Shown: positions 26,969 to 35,901, counted from the stretch's first letter. The stretch is 64,000 nucleotides of DNA from JBAXTE01 sp964653595 (GCA_964653595.1 CAZZHH010000013.1:1-64000), one strand, 5' to 3'. Notes: generated by a model not told the origin, from the sequence alone. Program-made: numbers and translations.

Positions 26969-28819
26969 ATGAACAACAATTATTCTTATACGAAAAAACC
27001 ATTAAAATGGTTGCCAATTACCCAAGAAGAGGTTAAAAAAAACGGTTGGGAATCTGTTGATATTGTTCTTATTAGTGGAGATTCATATGTGGATCACCCC
27101 TCTTTTGGAATACCAATATTGGGTCGTCTGCTTGAGTCCCTGAATTTCAATACTGTTATAAATCCCCAACCCAATTGGCGAGATGACTTAAGGGATTTTA
27201 AAAAATTTGGAAAACCAAATCTATTTTTTGGAATATCTTCTGGCAGCATGGATTCGATGGTCAACCATTATACTGCCATGAAAAGATTAAGATCGAACGA
27301 TGCATATACAGCTGGCGGTAAATCAGGATTTCGTCCCGATTACGCAACTTCTGAGTATAGCAAAATTGTTCGTCAATTGTACCCTGATAGCGCCATCGTA
27401 ATTGGAGGGATTGAAGCCTCTATGCGACGATTGTGTCATTACGATTATTGGTCTGATAAAGTATTCCCATCCATTCTTTTAGACAGCAAAGCGGATATTT
27501 TGGTGTATGGTATGGGAGAAAAAACAATGGCCGAAATTGCAACTATTTTTCGAAATGGCGGATCTGTTCAGGATATTCATCGCATTCCCCAAGTGGCCTA
27601 TTTTTCCAAAACAAAAGATCATTTTTTCCCAAATCATCCTACCGTTTTGCTTCCTTCCTATGAGGACTGTCTAAAGTCAAAAAAACACTTTGCAGAAGCA
27701 TTTCGCCTTTTTGAAATAGAATCCAATAAAATGAATAGTGCAGTACTGATTCAGCCTCATGCGGATGGATTTATTATTGTTAACCCTCCTAATTCCGCTT
27801 CTTCAACAGAGGACCTTGACGCTGTTTTTGCACTACCTTATACCAGACTACCCCATCCTAAGTACCAAAAAAGGGGAATTATTCCAGCATGGGAAATGAT
27901 AAAAAATTCTATCAATATCCATCGAGGGTGTTTTGGCGGGTGTAGTTTTTGTGCCATTGCCGCTCACCAAGGGAAAATAGTGGTAAGCAGAAGTGAAAAA
28001 TCTATATTAAAAGAGGCGAAAATCGTGAGTAGTTCTCCTGATTTTAATGGTCATATTACCGACCTTGGAGGTCCGTCTGCCAACATGTATCAAATGAAAG
28101 GAAAAGATATTCAACTTTGTGATTCGTGTGCTAGGCCTTCATGTATCTTTCCCTCTATTTGTAAAAATCTAAACACCAATCATTTTCCTACTATTGAGTT
28201 GTACCAAAAGGTTCAAAAAATTCCGAACATTAAACATGTAACTATCGGGAGTGGAATTAGATATGATATGCTATTACAACATAATTCAGAATCATCCAAA
28301 AATGGATACACCGAATATATAGATCAATTGTTAAAACATCATGTCTCAGGAAGGTTAAAAGTAGCACCAGAACACACTTCTCCGGATGTTTTAACCCTGA
28401 TGAGAAAACCATCTTTTGATTTGTTTAAGCAATTTAAAACAATTTTTGATCAAAAGAACAAAGTTTTTGGATTGAAGCAACAACTAATACCCTATTTCAT
28501 ATCAAGTCACCCTGCAAGTACCCTATTATCTATGGCTCATTTGGCTGCTGAAACTTCTTCATTGGGATATCGATTAGAGCAAACCCAAGATTTTACACCT
28601 ACTCCCATGACTCTATCTACCACAATTTATTATTGTGGGTTTGATCCCTATTCGCTTAAACCTGTATTTACAGCTAGAAAAAAAGAAGATAAACAGATAC
28701 AGCAGGCATTTTTCTTCTGGTATAAACCCGAAAACAAAAAGTTAATCACCAATCAATTGATAAAATTGAACAAAAAAGAGTGGATTGATAAAATTTTACC
28801 AAAGAATAAATTTAAATAA
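26969..28819 (+). CDS. YgiQ family radical SAM protein (UPF0313)
   Basis: Cytoplasmic [4Fe-4S] radical-SAM enzyme of 616 residues. The N-terminal YgiQ-type domain (about 12-300) includes VLISGDSYVDHPSFG and GGIEASMRRLCHYDYW. The radical-SAM core has the cluster motif CxxxCxxC at Cys321, Cys325 and Cys328 (HRGCFGGCSFCA). A second group of cysteines (LCDSCARPSCIFPSICKNL, about 389-407) could hold another metal site. The reaction catalysed by this widespread family is not established. It is monocistronic, 49 bases before the FKBP gene, which has its own promoter. Confidence 0.94.
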   Translation: MNNNYSYTKKPLKWLPITQEEVKKNGWESVDIVLISGDSYVDHPSFGIPILGRLLESLNFNTVINPQPNWRDDLRDFKKFGKPNLFFGISSGSMDSMVNHYTAMKRLRSNDAYTAGGKSGFRPDYATSEYSKIVRQLYPDSAIVIGGIEASMRRLCHYDYWSDKVFPSILLDSKADILVYGMGEKTMAEIATIFRNGGSVQDIHRIPQVAYFSKTKDHFFPNHPTVLLPSYEDCLKSKKHFAEAFRLFEIESNKMNSAVLIQPHADGFIIVNPPNSASSTEDLDAVFALPYTRLPHPKYQKRGIIPAWEMIKNSINIHRGCFGGCSFCAIAAHQGKIVVSRSEKSILKEAKIVSSSPDFNGHITDLGGPSANMYQMKGKDIQLCDSCARPSCIFPSICKNLNTNHFPTIELYQKVQKIPNIKHVTIGSGIRYDMLLQHNSESSKNGYTEYIDQLLKHHVSGRLKVAPEHTSPDVLTLMRKPSFDLFKQFKTIFDQKNKVFGLKQQLIPYFISSHPASTLLSMAHLAAETSSLGYRLEQTQDFTPTPMTLSTTIYYCGFDPYSLKPVFTARKKEDKQIQQAFFFWYKPENKKLITNQLIKLNKKEWIDKILPKNKFK

Positions 28820-28842
28820 TTGACAAAAATTTAGCACCTTTG
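28820..28842 (+). promoter_or_regulatory. Strong Bacteroidota promoter of the FKBP gene
   Basis: TTGAC at 28820-28824 precedes a -7-like CACCTTTG at 28835-28842. This spaced arrangement resembles highly expressed Bacteroidota promoters, although the first two bases of the -7 box are off consensus. It begins at the stop codon of the YgiQ gene. Confidence 0.5.
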
Positions 28843-28868
28843 CAGTCTAATATCAAAAATAAGAAAAA

Positions 28869-29576
28869 ATGAAAAAAATTAATGTAATAGCAATTAGTGT
28901 TTGTATGCTCTTAGCAACGAACATCTATGGACAAAAAAAAGACAACAATAAACAAAAACAAATGACAACAAAAACAGACAGTATCAGCTACGTTCTTGGT
29001 CAAGAAGTAGGTGGATATTACGTATCTCAAGAGATTGCAGTAAATATTGAAGAGTTTACAAAAGGGTTTGCCGACGCTTTTAATAACATATCAGGGATTG
29101 ATAAAGCTACCAAAGATCGCTTAATTCAACAATTCCAAATGGAACAACAAGCAAAAGCAACAGCTAGAACAGCTCAAAAATCTGGTGAAAACAAAGCCAA
29201 AGGAGCTGCATTTTTGGAAGCAAACAAGAAAAAACCAGGGGTTATCACAACTCCAACTGGGTTACAATATAAAATGAACCAAGACGGAAACGGCGTGCAT
29301 CCAAAAGCTGAAGATGTAGTAAAAGTACACTATCATGGCACTCTTATCGATGGAACCGTTTTTGACTCCTCTGTTCAAAGAAACGAACCAGCTACATTTC
29401 CTCTAAATAGGGTTATTCCTGGTTGGACAGAAGGTGTACAATTAATGACCGTAGGATCAAAATATACTCTTTATATTCCTTCAAATTTGGCTTATGGTGA
29501 TCGCGAAACAGGCGCTATAGCACCAGGCTCTACTTTGATTTTTGATGTTGAACTTATTGAAATCAACCCTAAATAG
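28869..29576 (+). CDS. FKBP-type peptidyl-prolyl cis-trans isomerase (Mip/FkpA-like)
   Basis: Exported proline isomerase and folding chaperone of 235 residues. Signal peptide (about 1-21, ending NIYGQ), a helical dimerisation domain (about 35-120; SISYVLGQEVGGYYVSQ and QQFQMEQQAKATARTAQ) and a C-terminal FKBP domain (about 130-235). The FKBP domain carries VKVHYHGTLIDGTVFDSS, VIPGWTEGVQLM, LAYG and LIFDVELIEI. This is the periplasmic FkpA/Mip layout, likely helping envelope proteins to fold. A strong promoter and a very strong terminator suggest high expression as a single gene. Confidence 0.95.
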   Translation: MKKINVIAISVCMLLATNIYGQKKDNNKQKQMTTKTDSISYVLGQEVGGYYVSQEIAVNIEEFTKGFADAFNNISGIDKATKDRLIQQFQMEQQAKATARTAQKSGENKAKGAAFLEANKKKPGVITTPTGLQYKMNQDGNGVHPKAEDVVKVHYHGTLIDGTVFDSSVQRNEPATFPLNRVIPGWTEGVQLMTVGSKYTLYIPSNLAYGDRETGAIAPGSTLIFDVELIEINPK

Positions 29577-29603
29577 GGACTAAAAATTTAATATTTTTAA
29601 TCA

Positions 29604-29650
29604 AACATTCAAAAAAAAGGGGGTTTAAAACCCCTTTTTTTTTGAATGTT
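29604..29650. terminator. Strong bidirectional terminator after the FKBP gene
   Basis: A nearly perfect 19-bp stem (29604-29622 with 29631-29650; one extra T bulges) combines GGGG/CCCC next to the loop with A-run/T-run flanks. It lies between convergent genes and should stop transcription in both directions. Confidence 0.9.
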
Positions 29651-29654
29651 AATC

Positions 29655-30167
29655 TTATTTTCTCTTTTTGTATGTTGCTCTAACACCCACTGTTTCAGTT
29701 GTTTTTTCCATCACTATCTTTTCTGGCGAGTGTTCTAAAATTCTAAATCCAGAAATCTCGTTTTTGCCAGATTTTACATCTTCAAATACTTCTGGACCAA
29801 AGGGATTTAACTCAAGGGTAAAATAAGAATCAAGATCACTATGGTGGTAGTAATCATCCTCAATCACGTAAATTTCGTAGTCCATATCCCAAGCATAATC
29901 TCGGTATCGGCCATAATTGTATTCCGAACCCTCATAATATAAATGATATAAACCAGGAGCTATTCGATAGTATTCATCGTATACAAATCGGCTAGGGATT
30001 GCGCTTGTGCCTGCATCAATGAACGTTGGTTTTGAATAGTTCCAAGTTAATGCAATATAGGTTCTGTTATCATATCTTTCATAACTCTTTTGGCATGAAG
30101 TAACAAATACCAACATTATGGAGAGAAGAAGGATTAAGTGGGAAACTTTTGTTAGTTTTGTTTTCAT
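29655..30167 (-). CDS. Small lipoprotein, unknown function
   Basis: A 170-residue predicted lipoprotein: the hydrophobic N-terminus ends in VFVTSCQKS (Cys25). The mature part is strongly acidic and tyrosine-rich in its middle (YHLYYEGSEYNYGRYRDYAWDMDYEIYVIEDDYYHH, about 77-112) and ends in the basic tail RATYKKRK. I do not recognise a family. The pattern of alternating aromatic and polar residues suggests beta structure. It is transcribed away from the DUF2779 gene and convergent with the FKBP gene, so it appears monocistronic. Confidence 0.7.
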   Translation of the reverse strand: MKTKLTKVSHLILLLSIMLVFVTSCQKSYERYDNRTYIALTWNYSKPTFIDAGTSAIPSRFVYDEYYRIAPGLYHLYYEGSEYNYGRYRDYAWDMDYEIYVIEDDYYHHSDLDSYFTLELNPFGPEVFEDVKSGKNEISGFRILEHSPEKIVMEKTTETVGVRATYKKRK

Positions 30168-30208
30168 AATCGTAAGTATTAAGTTTTTCTTACTAACCTA
30201 TAAAAAGT

Positions 30209-31612
30209 ATGCCAAAAAATCCAACTTCTTCAACAGATCGTCATCTTTTATCAAAAACATCTTTCATTAAAAGCATCCAATGTCAAAAACAACTTTATCT
30301 TTATAAACACAAGTACTTTCTTCGAGATAAAATTTCCTTTGAACAATTGGCTATTTTTAAGAGAGGTCACAAGATTGGGAAATTAGCTTGGGAACTTTTT
30401 CCGGAAGGCGTTTATGCTGGGCCAAAATCTCCTGCTCAATACCAAAAATCAATTATCAATACTAAAAATCTCATAAATGATTGCACCCCTATAATTTACG
30501 AGGCTGCTTTTCAATACAATCAATGCATGTCAATTTTGGATATACTAACGGTAAATGAAAGTGAAATTATAGCTTATGAAGTTAAAAGCAGTACTTCAAT
30601 TTCTGAAACCTATTTATACGATGCAGCTTATCAATATTATGTAATGACAAGTTCAGGCACACGGGTAGATAGATTTTTTGTGATATATGTTAATCCAACT
30701 TTTGTTTTAACTGACTCCTTCTCGGTAGATGAATATTTCAAGATGGTGGAAGTAACAGAACAAATAAAAGCATTGCAGATTCAAATTATAGAAATGGTAG
30801 ACCTCGCAAAAGCAACCGTTTTATCAGACAATATCCCAAAAGTACAAATAGGAAACCATTGCGAACAGCCTTATACATGCGATTTTAATGGATTTTGCAA
30901 GAAATTTATTTCTAAGCCCAATGTTTTTCTTTTATCTCATTTAACCAAAGAAGAACAATATAAATTATATCTTTCAGGTAAAATTAAAATAAAGGATATT
31001 CTTCCTGATGATTTGTCAAACTCCAAAGCAGTTCAACAGTTAAAATTAATGCAACAGAATGAAAATGTGTTGCTTAAAAATATTCATCCTGAAGCTTTCC
31101 GTTGTTTGCAGATTGGGTACTTTGTTTTCGACAAGCCCGCAATTCCAATAGTAAAAGGGCAAACTCCATATTCGCAAGTGTTGATGGCATTTTTTTGGAA
31201 GAAGTGGGATGATATTGAGTTTAACAGCTTGTTGTTTGATGAAAATATGGATTACGGCTTCTTTTTAAAAATAGTTGAAAAAAACATGGATGAAAGGGAA
31301 ATAATTACTTTTGACAACGAAGGTAAAATGTTTTTTCATAAAACGGAAAGGTATAGTTCTATTTATGACCTATTTTTCGAAAACGATGTCTTCATTCCTG
31401 CATTGAATGGCGACTACTCTTTTGAAAATGTAGTAGATTCCCTTGATGAAAAAAAAGAGCACGTTAAATTCGGAATAAATAACCACGAGGAGTTAAAATC
31501 AGATATTTACTCATCAAAAGGGGAGCCTGAGAAAATGAAAGAGGAAGCTAAGGTATATGTGAATAATCGACTGAATTTCATTAAAAAAATCTGGATATAT
31601 CTACATTCATAA
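30209..31612 (+). CDS. DUF2779-type protein with Cas4-like nuclease core and degenerate C-terminal domain
   Basis: A 467-residue cytoplasmic protein. The N-terminal half has a PD-(D/E)XK nuclease core: Glu98, Asp111 and the EVKSSTS strand (Glu124, Lys126), followed by QYYV. Cys25, Cys218, Cys224 and Cys230 match the four-cysteine iron-sulphur cluster of Cas4/AddB-like nucleases. Typical DUF2779 proteins carry a C-terminal exonuclease-like domain opening with an acidic DFET motif. Here the corresponding stretch reads GYFVFDKPAIPIVKGQTPYSQ (about 307-327) and the acidic pair is gone, while the remainder is short and divergent. The second active site is therefore probably dead. No CRISPR or recombination gene is adjacent; its role is unknown. 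Confidence 0.75.
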   Translation: MPKNPTSSTDRHLLSKTSFIKSIQCQKQLYLYKHKYFLRDKISFEQLAIFKRGHKIGKLAWELFPEGVYAGPKSPAQYQKSIINTKNLINDCTPIIYEAAFQYNQCMSILDILTVNESEIIAYEVKSSTSISETYLYDAAYQYYVMTSSGTRVDRFFVIYVNPTFVLTDSFSVDEYFKMVEVTEQIKALQIQIIEMVDLAKATVLSDNIPKVQIGNHCEQPYTCDFNGFCKKFISKPNVFLLSHLTKEEQYKLYLSGKIKIKDILPDDLSNSKAVQQLKLMQQNENVLLKNIHPEAFRCLQIGYFVFDKPAIPIVKGQTPYSQVLMAFFWKKWDDIEFNSLLFDENMDYGFFLKIVEKNMDEREIITFDNEGKMFFHKTERYSSIYDLFFENDVFIPALNGDYSFENVVDSLDEKKEHVKFGINNHEELKSDIYSSKGEPEKMKEEAKVYVNNRLNFIKKIWIYLHS

Positions 31613-31619
31613 ACATGGA

Positions 31620-32102
31620 TTACTTATTTAGAGAGCGTATATGTGTGTATTCGTCTTTGATAATTTTTTTACATGCCTTTTCGATTAATATAAACGCTGT
31701 TTCAAAATCATCTTCATTGCCGTAATATGGGTCGGGAACCGCTTTGTTGCTCTTGGGATATTGAGTATTTAACAAATAATCTACTTTTTTCATGTCTTGC
31801 TCATTACGCGACATCTTTTTCACATCATGGTAGTTATTTTGATCCATCACATAAATTCGATCGAAAACATCGAAATCGGCAACTTTAAAAAGGCGTTGTC
31901 GTTGATTAGAAATATCAATTTGATGGTTTTTGCAAACTTTTATTGCTCTTTTATCTGGTATATCTCCAAGATGATATGACTCAAAACCACATGAGTCTAC
32001 AAAAATATGAGGTAAATTGTTATCTTGTGCAAGCTGTCTCATTACACCTTCAGCCATAGGTGAGCGACAAATATTTCCTAAGCAAACCATTAAAATCTTC
32101 AT
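31620..32102 (-). CDS. Low-molecular-weight protein-tyrosine phosphatase
   Basis: Cytoplasmic phosphatase of 160 residues. The P-loop CLGNICRS near the N-terminus gives the catalytic Cys7 and Arg13 (CX5R), and the general acid is Asp124 in DPYYG. Length and order are standard. Bacterial relatives act on tyrosine-phosphorylated proteins, often polysaccharide-export kinases, or on arginine phosphate; no kinase gene is nearby. It is divergent from the SDR gene, with back-to-back -7 boxes in the 99-base spacer. Confidence 0.95.
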   Translation of the reverse strand: MKILMVCLGNICRSPMAEGVMRQLAQDNNLPHIFVDSCGFESYHLGDIPDKRAIKVCKNHQIDISNQRQRLFKVADFDVFDRIYVMDQNNYHDVKKMSRNEQDMKKVDYLLNTQYPKSNKAVPDPYYGNEDDFETAFILIEKACKKIIKDEYTHIRSLNK

Positions 32103-32124
32103 AATTGTAATAAATTTAACGCGT

Positions 32125-32132
32125 CAAAGTTA
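32125..32132 (-). promoter_or_regulatory. -7 box (TAACTTTG) of the phosphatase gene
   Basis: Perfect TAnnTTTG match on the minus strand, 23 bases before the phosphatase ATG. Confidence 0.5.
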
Positions 32133-32142
32133 CAAAAATGTT

Positions 32143-32150
32143 TACATTTG
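32143..32150 (+). promoter_or_regulatory. -7 box (TACATTTG) of the SDR gene
   Basis: Perfect TAnnTTTG match 52 bases before the SDR start, only 10 bases from the opposing phosphatase box, so the two promoters overlap in their upstream parts. Confidence 0.5.
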
Positions 32151-32201
32151 CAATCGAAGACATCCACTTACAAAGAAGAAATTTAAAAAAATAAAAAATA
32201 A

Positions 32202-32963
32202 ATGAGCAAGACTATTTTAATTACTGGAGCAACTAGCGGAATAGGTAAATCAACAGCTGTCAAATTTGCCTCAAATGGGTATAGGTTAATTATTACAGGA
32301 AGGAGAAAAAGTATACTAGAAACGTTAGCAAAAGAGCTTAAAGAAAAATACAAAGTGGAGGTTTTGGCATTGAATTTCGATGTTAGAGTTTTATCAGAAG
32401 TCAACCTGGCAATTAAATCTTTACCTGTTGGATGGAGTAATATTGATATTTTGTTAAATAATGCTGGATTGGCTTCCGGATTGGGCACAATCCAAGATGG
32501 AAATATTGAAGACTGGGAAAAGATGATTGATACTAACATCAAAGGATTGTTGTATGTAACCAAAGCTGTTTCTCCTTTGTTAATCGCTCAAAATAAAGGA
32601 CATATCATCAATATTGGCTCTATTGCAGGCAAAGAAGTATACGCAAATGGAAATGTGTATTGTGCTACTAAACACGCAGTAGATGCTCTTACAAAAGCGA
32701 TGCGGATTGATATGTTGGCACATAACATCAAAGTTTCACAGATAGCCCCTGGTGCAGCAGAAACTGAGTTTTCATTAGTTCGTTTTCATGGAGATGCAGA
32801 TAAAGCAAAAGCAGTGTATAATGGTTTTACTCCACTATCTCCAGACGATATTGCTGATGCAATTTGGTATGTGGCTACTTTGCCAGCTCATGTTAACATC
32901 AACGATCTTGTGATTATGCCTACAGCTCAAGCGTCTCCAAATTATTTCAATAAAAAAAGTTAA
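32202..32963 (+). CDS. Short-chain dehydrogenase/reductase (YdfG-like)
   Basis: NAD(P)-dependent oxidoreductase of 253 residues. The Rossmann glycine motif GATSGIG is at 9-15, the NNAG motif at 86-89 and the catalytic residues are Ser140, Tyr153 and Lys157 (YCATK). The C-terminal half resembles the YdfG/serine 3-dehydrogenase subgroup (QIAPGAAETEFSLVRFHGD, DIADAIWYVATLPAHVNINDLVIMPTAQ), which oxidises L-allo-threonine and small 3-hydroxy acids. Arg34-Arg35 after the second strand favours NADP. It overlaps no neighbour, but DUF2851 starts 4 bases later, so the two are likely co-transcribed. Confidence 0.92.
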   Translation: MSKTILITGATSGIGKSTAVKFASNGYRLIITGRRKSILETLAKELKEKYKVEVLALNFDVRVLSEVNLAIKSLPVGWSNIDILLNNAGLASGLGTIQDGNIEDWEKMIDTNIKGLLYVTKAVSPLLIAQNKGHIINIGSIAGKEVYANGNVYCATKHAVDALTKAMRIDMLAHNIKVSQIAPGAAETEFSLVRFHGDADKAKAVYNGFTPLSPDDIADAIWYVATLPAHVNINDLVIMPTAQASPNYFNKKS

Positions 32964-32967
32964 ATTC

Positions 32968-34245
32968 ATGAACGAGCGCTTTTTACATTATTTATGGCAA
33001 TATAAATATTTCTACAAAAGCAACCTAGCTACCACCAAAGGAGAAACTATTACCATTTTGTCGCAAGGAGAATATAATACCAATGGGGGGCCCGATTTTT
33101 TAAACTCAAAGATTAAAATTGGAGAAATTGAATGGGTTGGCAATGTTGAAATTCACACGAACGCATCCGATTGGAATGTCCATAAACACAGCCAAAATAA
33201 AGCTTATGACAATATTATATTGCATGTTGTTTATAACGCAGATATAGATATTTATAGAGAATCGGGAGAATTAATACCTGTCTTTCAGCTAAATGGCCAT
33301 TTCGACGAATCGATATTCGAAAAATTTGATTCTTTAATGCATGCAAATAGATGGATTGCTTGCGAAAAACAGATTTCCGAAATTCCTAGGATAACTCTAG
33401 AATTATGGCTAGAACGACTTCTTATTGAAAGAATGGAAGAGAAGTCGTTGCAAATTGAAAATAGACTCCATCAAAATAATTTCAATTGGGAGCAAACTTT
33501 TTATGAATCCATTGCCTCTTCGTTTGGATTAAAAGTAAACGCTATACCTTTTGAGTTGCTGGCTAAGTCTCTGCCAATTAATGTTATACAAAAACATACC
33601 AATTCGCTTTTTCAGATTGAAGCCCTGCTTTTTGGGCAAGCTGGAATGTTGAATGAAGAATTTTCTGATGAATATCCTGTAAAATTACAGAAAGAATATC
33701 GATTTTTACAATCTAAATATCGATTAGTTCCATTAGAAAAGTCAGTTTGGAATTTTTTAAGACTTCGCCCATCTAGTTTTCCAACCCATCGAATTGCTCA
33801 GTTGGCAATGCTTATGTATCAAAGCTTTACACTGTTTTCTAACGCTGTAGTTGCGCTTGATATTGCAAATTTTTTCGATATTTTCAAAGTTGAAACTTCC
33901 AACTATTGGCAAAATCATTATCTATTTGATAAATTGTCTAAAACAAAAAGCCACAAACTTGGAAATACGATGATTCAGTTGATATTAATTAATTCGGTAT
34001 CTCCTTTTTTGTTTTTGTATGGCAAATATTATAGCAATGAGTCGATGCAAAAAAAAGCTTTGGATTTACACGATTTATTGCCAGCAGAAGATAATGCAAT
34101 TATTAGAGAGTTTAAACAATTAAATGTGAATACAGCAACTGCTTTCAGAACTCAATCGTTGTTACAACTTAAAAAACGCTATTGCGATACAAAAAGATGT
34201 TTGGATTGTGCAATTGGCAACTCCATTTTGAAGCCAAATTTTTAA
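32968..34245 (+). CDS. DUF2851 family protein
   Basis: A 425-residue cytoplasmic protein of a family common in Bacteroidota. The N-terminal signature is clear: ERFLHYLWQYKYFYKSNLATTKGETITILSQGEYNTNGGPDFLNSKIKIGEIEWVGNVEIH, and the C-terminus has a CDTKRCLDCAIGNSIL cysteine cluster (about 406-421) that could bind zinc. The family has no established function that I know of. Only 4 bases separate it from the SDR gene, suggesting one transcript. A long helical middle contains repeated ER/EE-rich segments. Confidence 0.88.
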   Translation: MNERFLHYLWQYKYFYKSNLATTKGETITILSQGEYNTNGGPDFLNSKIKIGEIEWVGNVEIHTNASDWNVHKHSQNKAYDNIILHVVYNADIDIYRESGELIPVFQLNGHFDESIFEKFDSLMHANRWIACEKQISEIPRITLELWLERLLIERMEEKSLQIENRLHQNNFNWEQTFYESIASSFGLKVNAIPFELLAKSLPINVIQKHTNSLFQIEALLFGQAGMLNEEFSDEYPVKLQKEYRFLQSKYRLVPLEKSVWNFLRLRPSSFPTHRIAQLAMLMYQSFTLFSNAVVALDIANFFDIFKVETSNYWQNHYLFDKLSKTKSHKLGNTMIQLILINSVSPFLFLYGKYYSNESMQKKALDLHDLLPAEDNAIIREFKQLNVNTATAFRTQSLLQLKKRYCDTKRCLDCAIGNSILKPNF

Positions 34246-34267
34246 ATAAAACTGAAACAAATTAAGG

Positions 34268-34891
34268 CTACAGCTTATATTCTTGAATTACAGGCATTTC
34301 TCGAGCTTTTAATGTCCAAATCTGACTATGGCATGCTTTAATAATGTTAGGGAAAAAGCTATTAAAGTCTTCTGTGAGTTCTTTTTCATGGGCTAATAAG
34401 AGATGAATGGCATTTCCCATTTCGTTGTCGAATTTCGTTCTTTTTGAAAGACCTAGTAGTGCTTGTTCTATTCCATAAATCGTTTTGTAATTGCTTAGCC
34501 AGTCGTGGCTTTTCATGTGTTCGAAGCGCATTAAAAGAGCTTTTGGGAAAAGATATTTGTGGTTTTCTAATATAAGATAACATTGTTTTGCAAACTCACG
34601 TAAAGGTTTCTCATCGTATTTAGTCCATTGATTTGCAAGTATATAGTCGTAAAACACATCCATTACAATGGGTGTAAACCTTCCTTGTATGTTGGAAATA
34701 CGTGCTATACTTTTTTTTACGAGAGAGTGTTTATCCGTATAATGATCAATAAAACGGTGTAATAAAACCCCTTGCTGTATTTCTGGACTCATTGATAGGT
34801 AGCTCGACCCTTTTGCAAAATCTGCCATATAGTTTCCTACAAGTAATGATTCTTGTTCAAAAGAGAGAAAAAAATGAGCTAAATGGTTCAT
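34268..34891 (-). CDS. acpH: ACP phosphodiesterase (AcpH-like, DUF479)
   Basis: Removes the 4'-phosphopantetheine arm from acyl carrier protein, turning holo-ACP back into apo-ACP. The 207-residue protein starts MNHLAHFFLSFEQESLLVGNYMADFAKG and continues with LLHRFIDHYTDKH and DVFYDYILANQW, all close to AcpH of the HD-like fold that includes the conserved histidines. It is monocistronic with its own -7 box and converges on DUF2851. Activity is inferred from the family. Confidence 0.88.
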   Translation of the reverse strand: MNHLAHFFLSFEQESLLVGNYMADFAKGSSYLSMSPEIQQGVLLHRFIDHYTDKHSLVKKSIARISNIQGRFTPIVMDVFYDYILANQWTKYDEKPLREFAKQCYLILENHKYLFPKALLMRFEHMKSHDWLSNYKTIYGIEQALLGLSKRTKFDNEMGNAIHLLLAHEKELTEDFNSFFPNIIKACHSQIWTLKAREMPVIQEYKL

Positions 34892-34940
34892 TGTGTTATC
34901 ATGTATTAATATTACTTTTTTTTTCCGATAAGGTATATTA

Positions 34941-34948
34941 CAAAATTA
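34941..34948 (-). promoter_or_regulatory. -7 box (TAATTTTG) of acpH
   Basis: Perfect TAnnTTTG match on the minus strand, 50 bases before the acpH ATG. Confidence 0.4.
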
Positions 34949-35041
34949 ATGAAAAAAATGAACCATCAAGGAATTAAGGGAAATTAAAAAATAGAACTTA
35001 ACGTCCCCTTAACTTTTCTTAATTTCTTAATGGTTAAAAAA

Positions 35042-35827
35042 TCAATGAATCAACCCATCAATAAACTGTTTTAGGTCGATAACTCCGAACATTTGCAATA
35101 TGGAGAGGGCGATGATCACCACCATCATCCAGCGGACGAAGTTGGCACCCCATTCAACTGCCCATTTGGAGGCGATGTATGCACCAATGATATTGCCGAT
35201 GGAGTGGGTGAGGCCGTAATCCCAACGTACTTGATCGTTAATGACAAAGATGATCAGGGTGAATGGGACATACATCAGCACCAGGAAATTCTTCATGGCA
35301 TTTCCTTTTACCAAATCGAAGCCAGCACCAAGGATCACGGCGGACAGGATAAAGTAGCCGATGCCTACGTGGATAACTCCTCCATAAATTCCAATGATGA
35401 ACATTAATAGGTATATCTTCCATGTAATTGGTTTATTCAGAAGCTCTTCTTTCCCTTTCAGCCAACGCTCTGGTTTGTAGAGAAGAAAGAAAAGCATCAC
35501 CATCATAATAAACCCGAAACACCATTGGATGATCTGTTCATCGAGTTTGACCACAATTGAAGCTCCCACAACGGAACCAATTACTGTAGGAATTCCCAGT
35601 TGAACTCCTTTCTTCAAATCAAGGATTTTCTTCTTTTTGAAGTTGGCTACCGAAGTCAGATTTTGAAGGATAATGGCCACCCGGTTGGTCCCGTTGGCCA
35701 CACTTGGGGGTAATCCGAGCAGCATCAGCAAAGTGAGCGAAATAATGGTGCCTCCCCCCGCTAGAGTGTTGATAAAACCCACAAACAGTCCCGAGGTGAT
35801 TAAGGCGATTACTTCAATGGTTGTCAT
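35042..35827 (-). CDS. TauE/SafE family sulfite/anion exporter
   Basis: Inner-membrane permease of 261 residues with about eight hydrophobic segments. The N-terminal LFVGFINTLAGGGTIISLTLLMLLGLPPSVANGTNRVAI is the hallmark of the TauE/SafE/DUF81 family, and the mid-protein GIYGGVIHVGIGYFIL repeats the motif in the second half. Substrates in the family include sulfite, sulfoacetate and other small organic anions; the one here is unknown. The gene is noticeably richer in G+C than its upstream neighbours and shares this with lysS, which may reflect recent exchange. Confidence 0.9.
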   Translation of the reverse strand: MTTIEVIALITSGLFVGFINTLAGGGTIISLTLLMLLGLPPSVANGTNRVAIILQNLTSVANFKKKKILDLKKGVQLGIPTVIGSVVGASIVVKLDEQIIQWCFGFIMMVMLFFLLYKPERWLKGKEELLNKPITWKIYLLMFIIGIYGGVIHVGIGYFILSAVILGAGFDLVKGNAMKNFLVLMYVPFTLIIFVINDQVRWDYGLTHSIGNIIGAYIASKWAVEWGANFVRWMMVVIIALSILQMFGVIDLKQFIDGLIH

Positions 35828-35855
35828 TTGGCCAACTTGTTTTTTGTTTCAGTGA

Positions 35856-35863
35856 CAAAGGTA
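35856..35863 (-). promoter_or_regulatory. -7 box (TACCTTTG) of the TauE gene
   Basis: Perfect TAnnTTTG match on the minus strand, 29 bases before the start codon and immediately beside the terminator hairpin at 35867. Confidence 0.5.
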
Positions 35864-35866
35864 TAA

Positions 35867-35901
35867 AAAAAGGTGGCTGAGATTCTCAAAACCACCTTTT
35901 T
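35867..35901 (-). terminator. Terminator-like hairpin downstream of lysS
   Basis: Stem AAAAAGGTGG (35867-35876) with CCACCTTTTT (35892-35901). On the minus strand the stem ends in a T-run, as expected for stopping transcripts from lysS, although it lies about 200 bases after the lysS stop with a repeat element between. Confidence 0.7.

Noticed and set aside
32202..32563. Minus-strand frame opposite the SDR gene
   Set aside because: Shadow of the SDR Rossmann region; the plus-strand gene has full catalytic motifs.
35093..35407. A 104-codon plus-strand frame rich in Asp and His opposite tauE
   Set aside because: It is antisense to a well-supported membrane-protein gene; its Asp/His content mirrors hydrophobic codons on the other strand.
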